Shown in pieces: positions 17,601 through 24,397 of a stretch of DNA of 36,615 nucleotides (its first letter is position 1; each line of letters begins with the position of its first letter). Source of the stretch: Candidatus Limisoma faecipullorum. Lineage in GTDB: Bacteria; Bacteroidota; Bacteroidia; Bacteroidales; Muribaculaceae. Under the pieces are notes generated by a model, which saw only the letters and a list, made by a program, of their open reading frames with translations, searched no databases and had not been told where the DNA came from. A program made the translations under genes and the position numbers. Where the stretch lies: positions 1-36,615 of the forward strand of contig JADIMC010000032.1 of assembly GCA_017694955.1 (NCBI GenBank). Direction: 5' to 3'.

Positions 17601-18441
17601 AACACAGCTCTATGCTGTCGATGCCACTGCATCCGGACTGGGTTGGAGAAAACTGATCAACCGCTACGACATAGGCTCCGCAAACGTTTGGACTGCGGCT
17701 CCGTCGGAGGCAGGCTATTCTTCAAGCTACATAGGCAATGAGAATAATTCCATCGTGCCGGTATCCACAGGCTATTGGGCTGCTCAATTCCGTGGACAGG
17801 GCTCAAGCTCGGTTGCCAACCCGACATTGTTCTACTACAGCGACGTGCTTGGTGGTTCGGCTTACGACTCTTCTGCCATAGACGATCAGGCATCGGCAAA
17901 CGGTGCTTTGGCGGTGGATGAGAAGACCGGAACAGTCGTGCAGAGCTACAACAACGGTGTGCGCGTGTTCCACTACAGCATACGCAAGAGCGACAACATT
18001 CCGGATGTGGAGGTTGTGTTCGAAAAGCAACTGGCAGAAGTGGGGGCTGAAGGCAATTCTTTCGCATTCGACTATGCGGGCAACCTCTACACCGTATCGA
18101 GCGACGCGCAGAATCTCACGATATTCGGTATGCCTACGAGCGACAACACTTGCGCTACTCCGTCGTCTGCTGAATTCTCGTTCGGCGACAGCTCGGTAGA
18201 GGAATTGCAGCAGGAAAGCACGGCAAAGGTTTATCCTAACCCGACAAGCGGGCAGTCAACAGTGGCTTGCAGCGCGGGCATCGAGAGTGTCGAAGTCTAT
18301 AACGCCGCAAGCGGCGCGGCTGTCCTCAACCTTGTAGGAAACGGGGAAACGACGATGACAATCGATTTGTCGGGACTCGCCGACGGTATCTATTTCGTGC
18401 GCGTGAACGGAACGGAAACGATGAAGCTCATAAAGAGATAG
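14638..18441 (+). CDS. giant N-acetylmuramoyl-L-alanine amidase with T9SS sorting domain
   Basis: The 1267-residue exported protein opens with a signal peptide (the ATG at 14650 is an alternative start). It continues with an Amidase_3 domain, about residues 30-260, that cleaves the MurNAc-L-Ala bond of peptidoglycan. All four expected zinc/catalytic residues are present: His39 (NPGHGG), Glu64, His130 (SIHSN) and Glu224 (IEGCF). A carboxypeptidase-regulatory-like beta-sandwich follows (about 270-365), then a long beta-propeller-like region with LVVNPETGELVKEM-type repeats. The last 70 residues form a type A T9SS sorting domain (KVYPNPTSGQ to the terminal MKLIKR). It is therefore predicted to cross the outer membrane and be surface-attached or released, unusual for a cell-wall amidase. 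It is coupled to the upstream propeller gene. Confidence 0.9.
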   Translation: MTESMKAKYILSIAALSLSAAVSAAVPFNEARIYINPGHGGWGPNDRNLETINHQEGDTTGFYETNTNLRKGLQLYHDLVDNGAAEVMLSRTKNGVDNDTEIDGVPQIVNLSAICEDVEANNIDYFISIHSNAASEGNTTNYPLVLYRGTDDEVGNGLVDAKNMGMDAWPYINYNDVTYKSNYPELDDYNVRGDITFMGSSLTTMGYTGYYGVLRHGADGYLIEGCFHTYQPERHRLLNADYCRQEGMRYARAIRAWFDGPELATGDIIGTIKDSNHPLEHELYNYKIASMDAYAPINNTKVVLRNAAGEVVDEYTTDGEYNGLFVFEGLQPGKYTLDFTHLTDYHPYSEEIEVVANQPSYTNVLLTNINEELPDEEEEAPEVEYYTHPEQDGEIAAGSSYEFDKVGETATISALEGLTARRTILRDGKYYILAHDSERAPHLLVVNPETGELVKEMSLEGIVTEGFNGKNMSWTLSDIAFTNDGVLIGTNSVVIGRDGNAYCNGDFYMYAWKGDETTPLEDQKPVIVTTLPTNTVNSIAQAGNNYSNLMANSIAINGDFNEFNFYFDSHAGDGWSTNYGLRYCWWLMKDGEMAATQWNDANPAYDETMFGEDAMMTLSPLGLNRIIIDGSKISSKEFEVDMLTTDAIEYPGLDDETISVETAGANYFRYADAIFMVSPVYTADGNSYGLRLYNITEGLDKAQVIGEYADLITADALLPMSAYGVVRNADIDLYLMAGNQTAKVSTEGIEQATGSLRVMAYGLAQEENEEGTAYTLSFKTNTDVNSAQINIIEKSTGTVVTTIYPEKGEGNTYSATVSVDDLAEDVAYTWEAEVSGDNITRLTAYKSVPFSAPYGVAIDNSTSSEYFGRIYVTNTAEGSVGEQTTATGLYAIEPDGNLEIGNVMTGGISWTGTKGQGPRKVAVAEDGRIFVCDYSTTNTGIYYIDPATFEGKPVFEGAVNDGNGSLTINGTYVAGRTTSIGVRGGGDETQLYAVDATASGLGWRKLINRYDIGSANVWTAAPSEAGYSSSYIGNENNSIVPVSTGYWAAQFRGQGSSSVANPTLFYYSDVLGGSAYDSSAIDDQASANGALAVDEKTGTVVQSYNNGVRVFHYSIRKSDNIPDVEVVFEKQLAEVGAEGNSFAFDYAGNLYTVSSDAQNLTIFGMPTSDNTCATPSSAEFSFGDSSVEELQQESTAKVYPNPTSGQSTVACSAGIESVEVYNAASGAAVLNLVGNGETTMTIDLSGLADGIYFVRVNGTETMKLIKR

Positions 18442-18455
18442 CCGGTTTCGCTCTG

Positions 18456-18505
18456 AATGAAAAAAAGATGGTGCGACCTCGTGGTTGCACCATCTTTTTT
18501 TCATT
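18456..18505. terminator. strong bidirectional intrinsic terminator
   Basis: A perfect 19-bp stem (18456-18474 with 18487-18505) continues through a G-U pair and three more pairs to a TCGT tetraloop. The arms contain A7 and T7 runs, so the hairpin has a U-tract on both strands. It serves the convergent amidase gene and the flavodoxin-DUF2023 operon. Confidence 0.9.
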
Positions 18506-18517
18506 GCCGGATAATAA

Positions 18518-18883
18518 TCATTGCAGCTGCATGGTGCGCCGCTTGCGGATGCAGAACCGCTCGCACTGCTGGCGGATGTCGTAGCCGAGCATTGCGCCGA
18601 GTATGAAATCCTCCTCGGGCGACAGCTGGCTCAACGGACGCACTATAAGCATGCGTATGGCCTCGATGCATTCAGGCTTGCCAAAATAGATGTTGACAGT
18701 CCGTTCACCGGCATTCTGCTTCATGAAACAGATGTTCTGGCTCTTCAACCGTTCCAATGCCATCGGCTCATAGTCCTTGTTGAGCGTGCACAGCACCATA
18801 TTGCGCACTCCTTTCTTATATTCATAGATATAATTGAGGAATACTTTCATATCGCCAGGGAGCAAGTTGCCGGATGCCTCCAT
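18518..18883 (-). CDS. DUF2023 family protein, flavodoxin-linked
   Basis: The 121-residue soluble protein matches DUF2023, a small Bacteroidetes family typically encoded directly after flavodoxin. Conserved-looking segments are DMKVFLNYIYEYKKGVRNMV and LSPEEDFILGAMLGYD. It has no signal peptide or membrane segment. The ATG lies four bases after the flavodoxin stop codon, so it is the second gene of that operon. Its function is unknown; the constant association suggests a flavodoxin partner or maturation factor. The minus-strand gene ends at the strong shared terminator. Confidence 0.85.
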   Translation of the reverse strand: MEASGNLLPGDMKVFLNYIYEYKKGVRNMVLCTLNKDYEPMALERLKSQNICFMKQNAGERTVNIYFGKPECIEAIRMLIVRPLSQLSPEEDFILGAMLGYDIRQQCERFCIRKRRTMQLQ

Positions 18884-18887
18884 AGCC

Positions 18888-19397
18888 TTACTCTATGCCT
18901 TCTGTTCTCAATTGCGCGATCCAGGCGTCGATGCGTCCGTCTGTCTTGTAGTCCTCGTTCACTTCGTCGAGGGCGAGACCCGCGAACTTGCCGTTGCTCA
19001 CAGCCGTGGAGTCGTCATAGGAATAGTCGCCAGCATCGACCGCGCCTATGAATTTGCACCCGGTGGCGGAAAGCTCTTTGTGTATGGTGCCGATTGCGTC
19101 GCAGAAAGTGTCGCTGAACGACGATGAGTCGCCGCATCCGAACAGGGCAACCAGCTTTCCCGACAAGTCGGCTGATTTCAGATTGTCGAGGAAGCCGTAC
19201 CAGTCGTCCTGCAAATCGCCCGCGCCCCATGTCGAGCTGCCGAGCAGCACTGCTTCATATTTCTCCGCTTCATTGGCAGAAGCGGATGCCACATCGTGGA
19301 TGTCGGCTTCTGCCACTCCAAGTTTCGCGGCGATTCGCTTTGCCACATTCTCCGTCACACCGCTCGACGAGCCATAGAATATTCCGATTGTCTTCAT
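18888..19397 (-). CDS. fldA: flavodoxin, long-chain type
   Basis: The 169-residue protein is a long-chain flavodoxin, a small FMN electron carrier replacing ferredoxin under iron limitation and serving anaerobic radical and reductase enzymes. The FMN-phosphate loop is GSSSGVTENVA (residues 9-19). The isoalloxazine-binding loops are visible as GSSTWGAGDLQDDW, with the stacking Trp, and GCGDSSSFSDTF. Acidic composition and length fit the family. It is first in a two-gene operon with DUF2023. A good TAnnTTTG element is not obvious upstream; GAAATTTG near 19436-19443 on the minus strand is the closest. Confidence 0.95.
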   Translation of the reverse strand: MKTIGIFYGSSSGVTENVAKRIAAKLGVAEADIHDVASASANEAEKYEAVLLGSSTWGAGDLQDDWYGFLDNLKSADLSGKLVALFGCGDSSSFSDTFCDAIGTIHKELSATGCKFIGAVDAGDYSYDDSTAVSNGKFAGLALDEVNEDYKTDGRIDAWIAQLRTEGIE

Positions 19398-19623
19398 ACG
19401 TTTATGTTTTTTTTATCCTGATGATTAATACTTTTGCAAATTTCGCCTTATGAGCGTTATATGGCAATACCTACAAAAATGTAATTTGTCATGGCACAAT
19501 ACCAATAATCAGGTAGTTGGTTTGCAAATCTTCGCTATGATTGCCGCTGTGCCGCCATTGGAAGAAATGCGATTGCCAACAAATGGGCTGTGACATTTGT
19601 TTTATATGAAAAAGCACTGAGCG

Positions 19624-20088
19624 ATGAGAACTGTCTTGCAAGCATTGGCTATGGCTGCCATTGCGGTGGCTGTGCCGTCATTGGCTGATTCCCAAAACAG
19701 GGAAGATGTGGTGAGAGAGATTATGGATTCGGGTGAATATGCCATAAGCATCGACAAAATGAAGCCGCTGGGAGGCGGCATCAGGAATCTCACATCCGAT
19801 TATTACATAAGGATAGGCAACGATTCGCTGTATTCCTGCCTTCCTTATGCCGGAGTGGCTTACAATATTCCTTACGGCGGAGGGGAGGGGCTGGTTTTCG
19901 ACGCGCCCGTATCGGGATATGACAAGGTTGAGAAGGACGATAAAACAATAGTGACGGTAAAGGTGAGAAACAGCGAGGATTCCTACACCTATACCATCAC
20001 CGTGTTTTCTAACGGCAACGCGAGTGTTGCCGTTCAGCCTGTCAACCGTCAGTTCATCTCTTTCTCCGGTTCTTTGCTCGCCGAATGA
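19624..20088 (+). CDS. DUF4251 family secreted protein
   Basis: The 154-residue protein has an N-terminal signal peptide (MRTVLQALAMAAIAVAVPSLA) and then the DUF4251 pattern. This comprises the segment NLTSDYYIRIGNDSLYSCLP, GVAYNIPYGGGEGLVFDAPV, and a terminal block NRQFISFSGSL. DUF4251 is a Bacteroidetes-restricted envelope family of unknown function. It is expressed toward the convergent phosphatase gene, leaving only nine bases between stop codons and no terminator. The 226 bases upstream, shared with divergent fldA, hold no clear promoter match that I would defend. Confidence 0.85.
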   Translation: MRTVLQALAMAAIAVAVPSLADSQNREDVVREIMDSGEYAISIDKMKPLGGGIRNLTSDYYIRIGNDSLYSCLPYAGVAYNIPYGGGEGLVFDAPVSGYDKVEKDDKTIVTVKVRNSEDSYTYTITVFSNGNASVAVQPVNRQFISFSGSLLAE

Positions 20089-20097
20089 CGGAAAGTG

Positions 20098-21378
20098 CTA
20101 CTCATCGAGTATTTTCTTGTAGTACGCCTTCACGTCGCTCCAACGGTAATAAGGATAGCTGTCGGTGGTGACCGGTATTTTTGCCTCGTGCTCGTTGAGA
20201 ATGAATTTTACGAGGACATCGTCGGCTGTGCCGCCTTTTTTGTTGAAGAACACAATCTGCAAGTTGGCGCACATCGGTGAGACCTTGAAATCCGTCCAAT
20301 GCCGGTAGAGGGAATCCGGCTCGTCCGTTGCCACGGCGCAATCGTTGATGCGCATCAGGGCGGTGAGCGGCACGATGTTGCTGTCGTGGGCGAATCGCAG
20401 GGTGGCGGCTATCGACGGGTCGTTGATGGCTTCGTCGGCACGCTCCACGATGTCGCGCAACAGGGGTTTGTAGCTGTTCATCACCACACCGTTGCCGGGT
20501 GCGGAATTGGCATTGCCGTAGTAGAACTGCATGTTGAAGCATTGCCATAGGTCGAACAATTCGTCTTTCGTGAACAAATCGTAGAGCGAAATGCTTGTCT
20601 CCATGTTTTGCAGGTCGCTTGCCACCCAGTAGAACTCCCACATCAGCTCGTCGGTATCGACGTGTTTCTCGACATATTCCTGGTCGTTGAACAGTGCGGA
20701 TGCAAATCGCCCGGAATTGGTGTGAGCCTTCCGGAATTTGTTGTATTCCACTCTCCACGGACCTTTGCTGCCGGTATATTTGTTTGACTCCTCGGTGCGG
20801 CCTGTCAGATACGGCATATATTTCTGCGATGATTCATATGAAATTTTCAGTGTGGGGTTGAGCTCCTTCAGGCGGTCGCCGAACGCAACCATGCTCATTG
20901 CGCACCGCATGATTATCGACGAGCGTGCAGAGATTGTCTTGTCATTGGCAAATGCTTCCGGGAATGCGCCGTACATGCGTTCCGCAACACCGCGGTGCTG
21001 GCGGACGCCCAATGGCGACAAATCCTCAGACCGCCCTTCTGCCTCCTTGTATATCTCGCGGAGACGGGCAAGGGCGTCCTTGCCTTTATCCGACAGCTTG
21101 CCGGCACGCTCGGCGGCTGCCAGCTTCTCAATCGGGTCGGTGTATTCGTTCTCGCCAATCAGATAGCGTGAGCCATGTCGGCCGAAATGGCTGATGTAAA
21201 ACGGCTTGTAGCCTTTCGGGGCTGCTGTGTAGTCCAGCTTCTCCGGCGCGGGATAGGCGTAGTACACGCCGGCAGTCTTGCATATGTCGGCAAACATTTC
21301 CTCTCTTGTGGTCTGTGCGGCTGTTGGCAGCGCGGCTGCCGCGATGATGAATCCTAAGGTGATTTTCTTGAGTCTCAT
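20098..21378 (-). CDS. secreted histidine acid phosphatase / MINPP-like phytase family
   Basis: The 426-residue protein has a signal peptide (to about Ala21) and belongs to the histidine phosphatase superfamily, branch 2. The phosphohistidine motif is GRHGSRY with His68, and the proton-donor dyad is His331-Asp332 in RFAHDSNIVPL. Branch 2 includes acid phosphatases and multiple inositol polyphosphate phosphatases. Gut Bacteroidetes secrete MINPP phytases to release phosphate, so inositol phosphates or sugar phosphates are plausible substrates. A typical MINPP ends with HAE rather than HD, so I leave the substrate open. A TATCTTTG promoter element lies 27 bases upstream of the ATG. Confidence 0.88.
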   Translation of the reverse strand: MRLKKITLGFIIAAAALPTAAQTTREEMFADICKTAGVYYAYPAPEKLDYTAAPKGYKPFYISHFGRHGSRYLIGENEYTDPIEKLAAAERAGKLSDKGKDALARLREIYKEAEGRSEDLSPLGVRQHRGVAERMYGAFPEAFANDKTISARSSIIMRCAMSMVAFGDRLKELNPTLKISYESSQKYMPYLTGRTEESNKYTGSKGPWRVEYNKFRKAHTNSGRFASALFNDQEYVEKHVDTDELMWEFYWVASDLQNMETSISLYDLFTKDELFDLWQCFNMQFYYGNANSAPGNGVVMNSYKPLLRDIVERADEAINDPSIAATLRFAHDSNIVPLTALMRINDCAVATDEPDSLYRHWTDFKVSPMCANLQIVFFNKKGGTADDVLVKFILNEHEAKIPVTTDSYPYYRWSDVKAYYKKILDE

Positions 21379-21405
21379 AGTTGAATACGTTAGTTCTTAT
21401 ATCTG

Positions 21406-21413
21406 CAAAGATA
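21406..21413 (-). promoter_or_regulatory. -7 promoter element for the histidine phosphatase gene
   Basis: The minus strand reads TATCTTTG, an exact consensus match, 27 bases before the ATG at 21378. Confidence 0.6.
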
Positions 21414-21437
21414 CATCCTGTATTTCAAAAAACATCC

Positions 21438-21445
21438 TAAATTTG
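21438..21445 (+). promoter_or_regulatory. -7 promoter element for the I9-like lipoprotein gene
   Basis: TAAATTTG lies 14 bases before the ATG at 21460. The two divergent elements flank a direct repeat of ACATCCT (21412-21418 and 21432-21438). Confidence 0.6.
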
Positions 21446-21459
21446 CAAAAACGATACTT

Positions 21460-21801
21460 ATGAGGCTCTCTATGCGCATTCTCATTGCAATTATGGCTGT
21501 TCTTGCGGCGGCAGGCTGCAAGTCGGGGAAAGTGCGGACGTGCGACGCTGGCAAAGAAAAGGTGCTTGTGATATTCTACGACAGTGCTTTCTCTCCCGAT
21601 TCTCTTGCGGAAAGAATAGAAAGCTACGGCTCTGGAATAATCTACCGCTATCATGTGTTCAATGGGTTCGCCGTGACTGTGCCGGAAGGGAAGACTGAAG
21701 AAGAGGCCATTTCGCACTTCCGGGAAATGGATGGCATATTGTCGGTGCAGCCCGACAGGAAAATGCAGCTTCACGAATCCGGCTACAACGACGCGAAATA
21801 G
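21460..21801 (+). CDS. small lipoprotein resembling a stand-alone inhibitor I9 / subtilisin-propeptide domain
   Basis: The 113-residue protein has a lipoprotein signal with Cys20 (LAAAGC). The remaining 90 residues look like one I9 fold. A first strand VLVIFYDS precedes a helix with LAERIESYG. The strand IIYRYHVFNGFAVTVPEG follows, then a helix with AISHFREMDGI, and the last strand LSVQPDRKMQLHE. The pattern 'NGFAV...GVLSVEPD' is the hallmark of subtilase propeptides, which fold and inhibit their protease. Here no protease follows, so it may act as a free inhibitor or chaperone of another subtilase. It ends 19 bases inside the convergent lysO gene. The fold assignment is by pattern only. Confidence 0.7.
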   Translation: MRLSMRILIAIMAVLAAAGCKSGKVRTCDAGKEKVLVIFYDSAFSPDSLAERIESYGSGIIYRYHVFNGFAVTVPEGKTEEEAISHFREMDGILSVQPDRKMQLHESGYNDAK

Positions 21802-22409
21802 CACACAAGTATCGGTGTCAGTATCTCGAGCACGATACCGTTTATTAATGCTGCCGGGACGGTCTCTTTTCCTGAATACCTGACAATCGTGGGCAGCAGC
21901 ACATCCATCGATGTCACTCCGGCTGCCGACACGGTGGAGAGCCTTCCGAACTTGTTGCTGAGATAAGGGGCAAGACCAATGGCGATAAGCTCGCGGAAAA
22001 TATTGGCAAGTAACGCCAGCATGCCCAATTCCGCCGCTTTCTGCACGCCGGCGATAGGCTCTTTTATTTCCGATATGAGCACGGACGACAACGAGTAATA
22101 TCCGAAACCGCTTCCAAGTGCCATGCACTCGGTGGCGCTGAATCCGTTGAGCACGACGCTGAGAAGGGCTGCAAACGCAAGCGAGCCGGCTACTGTCGCT
22201 ACTGGGACAAGCAGCGCTGACAAATCAAGGCTTTTGAATATTTTGCCGATGCTGTCCGACATGCCTATGCCCAGACCTACTTGGATGATTAGTATGTAAA
22301 GTATGATTGTGGAGACGTCAGACGTCAGCCATGCGTCGGGGACAGCACCTGAGAGCCCGACAGCTATGCCGGCGCAGAAAAAGGCGATTACGGTAAGAAT
22401 CCATTTCAT
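21783..22409 (-). CDS. lysO: lysine exporter LysO family, C-terminal part (split gene)
   Basis: The 208-residue membrane protein has about five to six hydrophobic helices. It carries segments typical of the LysO/YbjE family, such as QVGLGIGMSD and GSGFGYYSLSSVLISE, plus AAGVTSMDVLLPTIVRYSG. E. coli LysO, about 299 residues, exports lysine and its toxic analogue thialysine. Here the N-terminal helices are encoded separately by the preceding gene, and the two together give 298 residues. The ATG overlaps the upstream stop by four bases (ATGA), so they are translationally coupled. The last 19 bases overlap the convergent lipoprotein gene. Confidence 0.85.
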   Translation of the reverse strand: MKWILTVIAFFCAGIAVGLSGAVPDAWLTSDVSTIILYILIIQVGLGIGMSDSIGKIFKSLDLSALLVPVATVAGSLAFAALLSVVLNGFSATECMALGSGFGYYSLSSVLISEIKEPIAGVQKAAELGMLALLANIFRELIAIGLAPYLSNKFGRLSTVSAAGVTSMDVLLPTIVRYSGKETVPAALINGIVLEILTPILVCYFASL

Positions 22410-22678
22410 TTGCGCCTCCTTTCAGCTATCAGAGAGATGCAGTATGTAAGAAGAACGCTGCCTGCCACGCACGAGGCTGCTATGGCGAATGCAATAATGC
22501 CGAGATTCAGCAAGTTGCCGACTATCGCGTCCTGCATTCCTACCGATATGCCTAATGTCAGCAGAAGCAGAAGCACTGTCAGTGAAACCATGCCGCTGAA
22601 AGACTTCACCATTTTTATGTTCTTGCACGCATATCCGGTTGCGATGCTGCCGAAAAGCAGAGACAATATGACTAACAT
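22406..22678 (-). CDS. LysO family, N-terminal part (split gene)
   Basis: The 90-residue protein contains three hydrophobic helices and matches the N-terminal third of LysO. FGSIATGYACKN lies in the first helix and LLLLLTLGISVGMQDAIVGN in the second. Bacteroidales commonly encode LysO in two pieces, so this is a normal split rather than a frameshift: the stop and next start share ATGA. Both pieces should assemble in the inner membrane to export lysine. A TACCTTTG element at 22762-22769 would give a leader of about 80 bases, within which a small hairpin of 5-bp CCTTC/GAAGG is possible. Confidence 0.8.
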   Translation of the reverse strand: MLVILSLLFGSIATGYACKNIKMVKSFSGMVSLTVLLLLLTLGISVGMQDAIVGNLLNLGIIAFAIAASCVAGSVLLTYCISLIAERRRK

Positions 22679-22761
22679 GATGATACAGATTTAATTGACA
22701 ATAGCCCTTTGGCCATAACACAAAAATCCCTTCTAAAGGAAGGTTGCCGAAAAAACGACTG

Positions 22762-22769
22762 CAAAGGTA
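22762..22769 (-). promoter_or_regulatory. -7 promoter element for the split lysO operon
   Basis: The minus strand reads TACCTTTG, an exact TAnnTTTG match, 83 bases before the ATG at 22678. Confidence 0.5.
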
Positions 22770-22809
22770 CGAAAAACTTCAATGATTTTCATATTTGGAA
22801 AGGTTGGAG

Positions 22810-22817
22810 TAATTTTG
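22810..22817 (+). promoter_or_regulatory. -7 promoter element for the PurF paralogue
   Basis: TAATTTTG lies 22 bases before the ATG at 22840, divergent from the lysO promoter. Confidence 0.6.
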
Positions 22818-22839
22818 CATACAAATTAGGAATCTACAT

Positions 22840-24246
22840 ATGGGAGGCTTTTTCGGTACAATCTCGAAGAAAAGCTGTAAGGCTGACTTGTTTTACGGCA
22901 CAGACTATAACTCGCATCTCGGCACGAAACGTGCAGGTATGGCTACCTACGATCCTGAGAAAGGATTCTTGAGGTCGATACACAACCTCGAAAGCTCTTA
23001 TTTCCGCACGAAATTCGAAGCGGAATTAGGAAAATTCACAGGAAATTCAGGAATAGGCGTGATTAGTGACACTGATCCGCAGCCTATCATAATCAATTCC
23101 CGTCTCGGGCGCTTTGCGATTGTGACGGTGGCTAAGATATGCAACCTGAAAGAGCTGGAAGGAGAATTGCTCGGCGATAATATGCATTTTGCCGAATTCA
23201 GCTCAGGCGACATCAATCAGACGGAGCTTGTGGCTTTGCTAATCCTTAAGGGCTCTACTTTCGTGGAGGGTATTGAGAATGTTTACCGCAGCATTAAGGG
23301 ATCGTGCTCGATGCTGCTGCTCACCGAGAACGGGATAATAGCGGCTCGCGACCGCCTCGGGCGAACTCCGATTGTGATAGGGCGCAAAGACGGTGCATAT
23401 GCTGCGTCGAGCGAATCGACATGCTTCCCCAACCTTGACTACGAAATCGACAGGTATGTGGGGCCGGGTGAGATTGTGCGCATCACTGCCGACGGTGTGG
23501 AGCAGCTGCGCAAGCCGGAGGAGGAGATGCAGATATGTTCGTTCCTTTGGGTATATTACGGATTCCCGACATCGTGCTATGAGGGAAGGAACGTGGAGGA
23601 AGTGCGCTTCGCATGCGGGCAGGCGATGGGGGCGACCGACGATTCCGACGTTGACTGCGCATGCGGAATTCCCGATTCGGGAGTGGGGATGGCTTTGGGA
23701 TACGCCGAAGGAATGCACATTCCGTATCATCGTGCAATTTCGAAATACACCCCGACATGGCCGCGGAGCTTCACGCCAAGCGACCAGTCGATGAGGTCGC
23801 TCGTCGCAAAAATGAAGCTCATTCCTAACCGCGCCATGCTTGAGGGAAAGCGACTGCTGTTCTGCGACGACTCGATAGTACGTGGCACACAGCTGCGCGA
23901 CAACGTGAAGGTGCTCTATGAATACGGCGCGAAGGAAGTGCATATCCGAATAGCATGCCCTCCGCTCATCTATGGCTGTCCTTTCATCGGATTCACCGCC
24001 ACGAAAAGCAATCTGGAGCTGATTACGCGACGGATAATCAAGGAATTGGAAGGCGACGAGAACAAGAATCTTGATAAATATGCCACTACCGGCTCGCCGG
24101 AATATTGCAGGATGGTGGAAGTGATACGGCAGCGTTTCGGGCTGACATCGCTGAAGTTCAACACTATCGAGAATCTGGTGAAATCCATCGGATTGCCGAA
24201 ATGCAAGCTGTGCACGCACTGCTTCGACGGCTCCAGCCGCTTCTGA
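22840..24246 (+). CDS. amidophosphoribosyltransferase (PurF) paralogue lacking the catalytic cysteine
   Basis: The 468-residue protein aligns over its whole length with PurF, which makes 5-phosphoribosylamine from PRPP and glutamine. The phosphoribosyltransferase half is complete: CACGIPDSGVGMALGYAEG, then the PRPP motif LLFCDDSIVRGTQ with Asp343-Asp344. The glutaminase half starts MGGFFGT where PurF has MCGI/VxG, so the N-terminal nucleophile Cys is replaced by Gly. Glutamine hydrolysis by the usual mechanism is not possible. Cys455, Cys458 and Cys461 at the C-terminus recall the Fe-S ligand region of Bacillus-type PurF. The same variant start occurs, from memory, in Bacteroides. An ammonia-dependent or regulatory role is inference. 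hpt follows 151 bases downstream with its own promoter. Confidence 0.9.
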   Translation: MGGFFGTISKKSCKADLFYGTDYNSHLGTKRAGMATYDPEKGFLRSIHNLESSYFRTKFEAELGKFTGNSGIGVISDTDPQPIIINSRLGRFAIVTVAKICNLKELEGELLGDNMHFAEFSSGDINQTELVALLILKGSTFVEGIENVYRSIKGSCSMLLLTENGIIAARDRLGRTPIVIGRKDGAYAASSESTCFPNLDYEIDRYVGPGEIVRITADGVEQLRKPEEEMQICSFLWVYYGFPTSCYEGRNVEEVRFACGQAMGATDDSDVDCACGIPDSGVGMALGYAEGMHIPYHRAISKYTPTWPRSFTPSDQSMRSLVAKMKLIPNRAMLEGKRLLFCDDSIVRGTQLRDNVKVLYEYGAKEVHIRIACPPLIYGCPFIGFTATKSNLELITRRIIKELEGDENKNLDKYATTGSPEYCRMVEVIRQRFGLTSLKFNTIENLVKSIGLPKCKLCTHCFDGSSRF

Positions 24247-24372
24247 AATTGGAGCGGACGCTCAGGATTCGATTGATACGATTTTATTCATGGATTATGA
24301 ATGATGGCGGGTGGCTTGGCACGACCGGATTTGAAAACTTGCTTTTGATTTGTTTCTGCGCAAGCCTTTCCG

Positions 24373-24380
24373 TATATTTG
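24373..24380 (+). promoter_or_regulatory. promoter for hpt
   Basis: The TATATTTG -7 element lies 17 bases before the ATG. TTTG ends 20 bases upstream of it (24349-24352), making a complete TTTG-N20-TAnnTTTG Bacteroidetes promoter. Confidence 0.7.
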
Positions 24381-24397
24381 TGAAATTTTAGGAAGAT

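Noticed and set aside
23239-24219. 326-codon minus-strand frame
   Set aside because: It is the antisense shadow of the PurF paralogue.
24252-24263. small hairpin after the PurF paralogue
   Set aside because: The stem is four to five base pairs with no following T tract, too weak to call a terminator.
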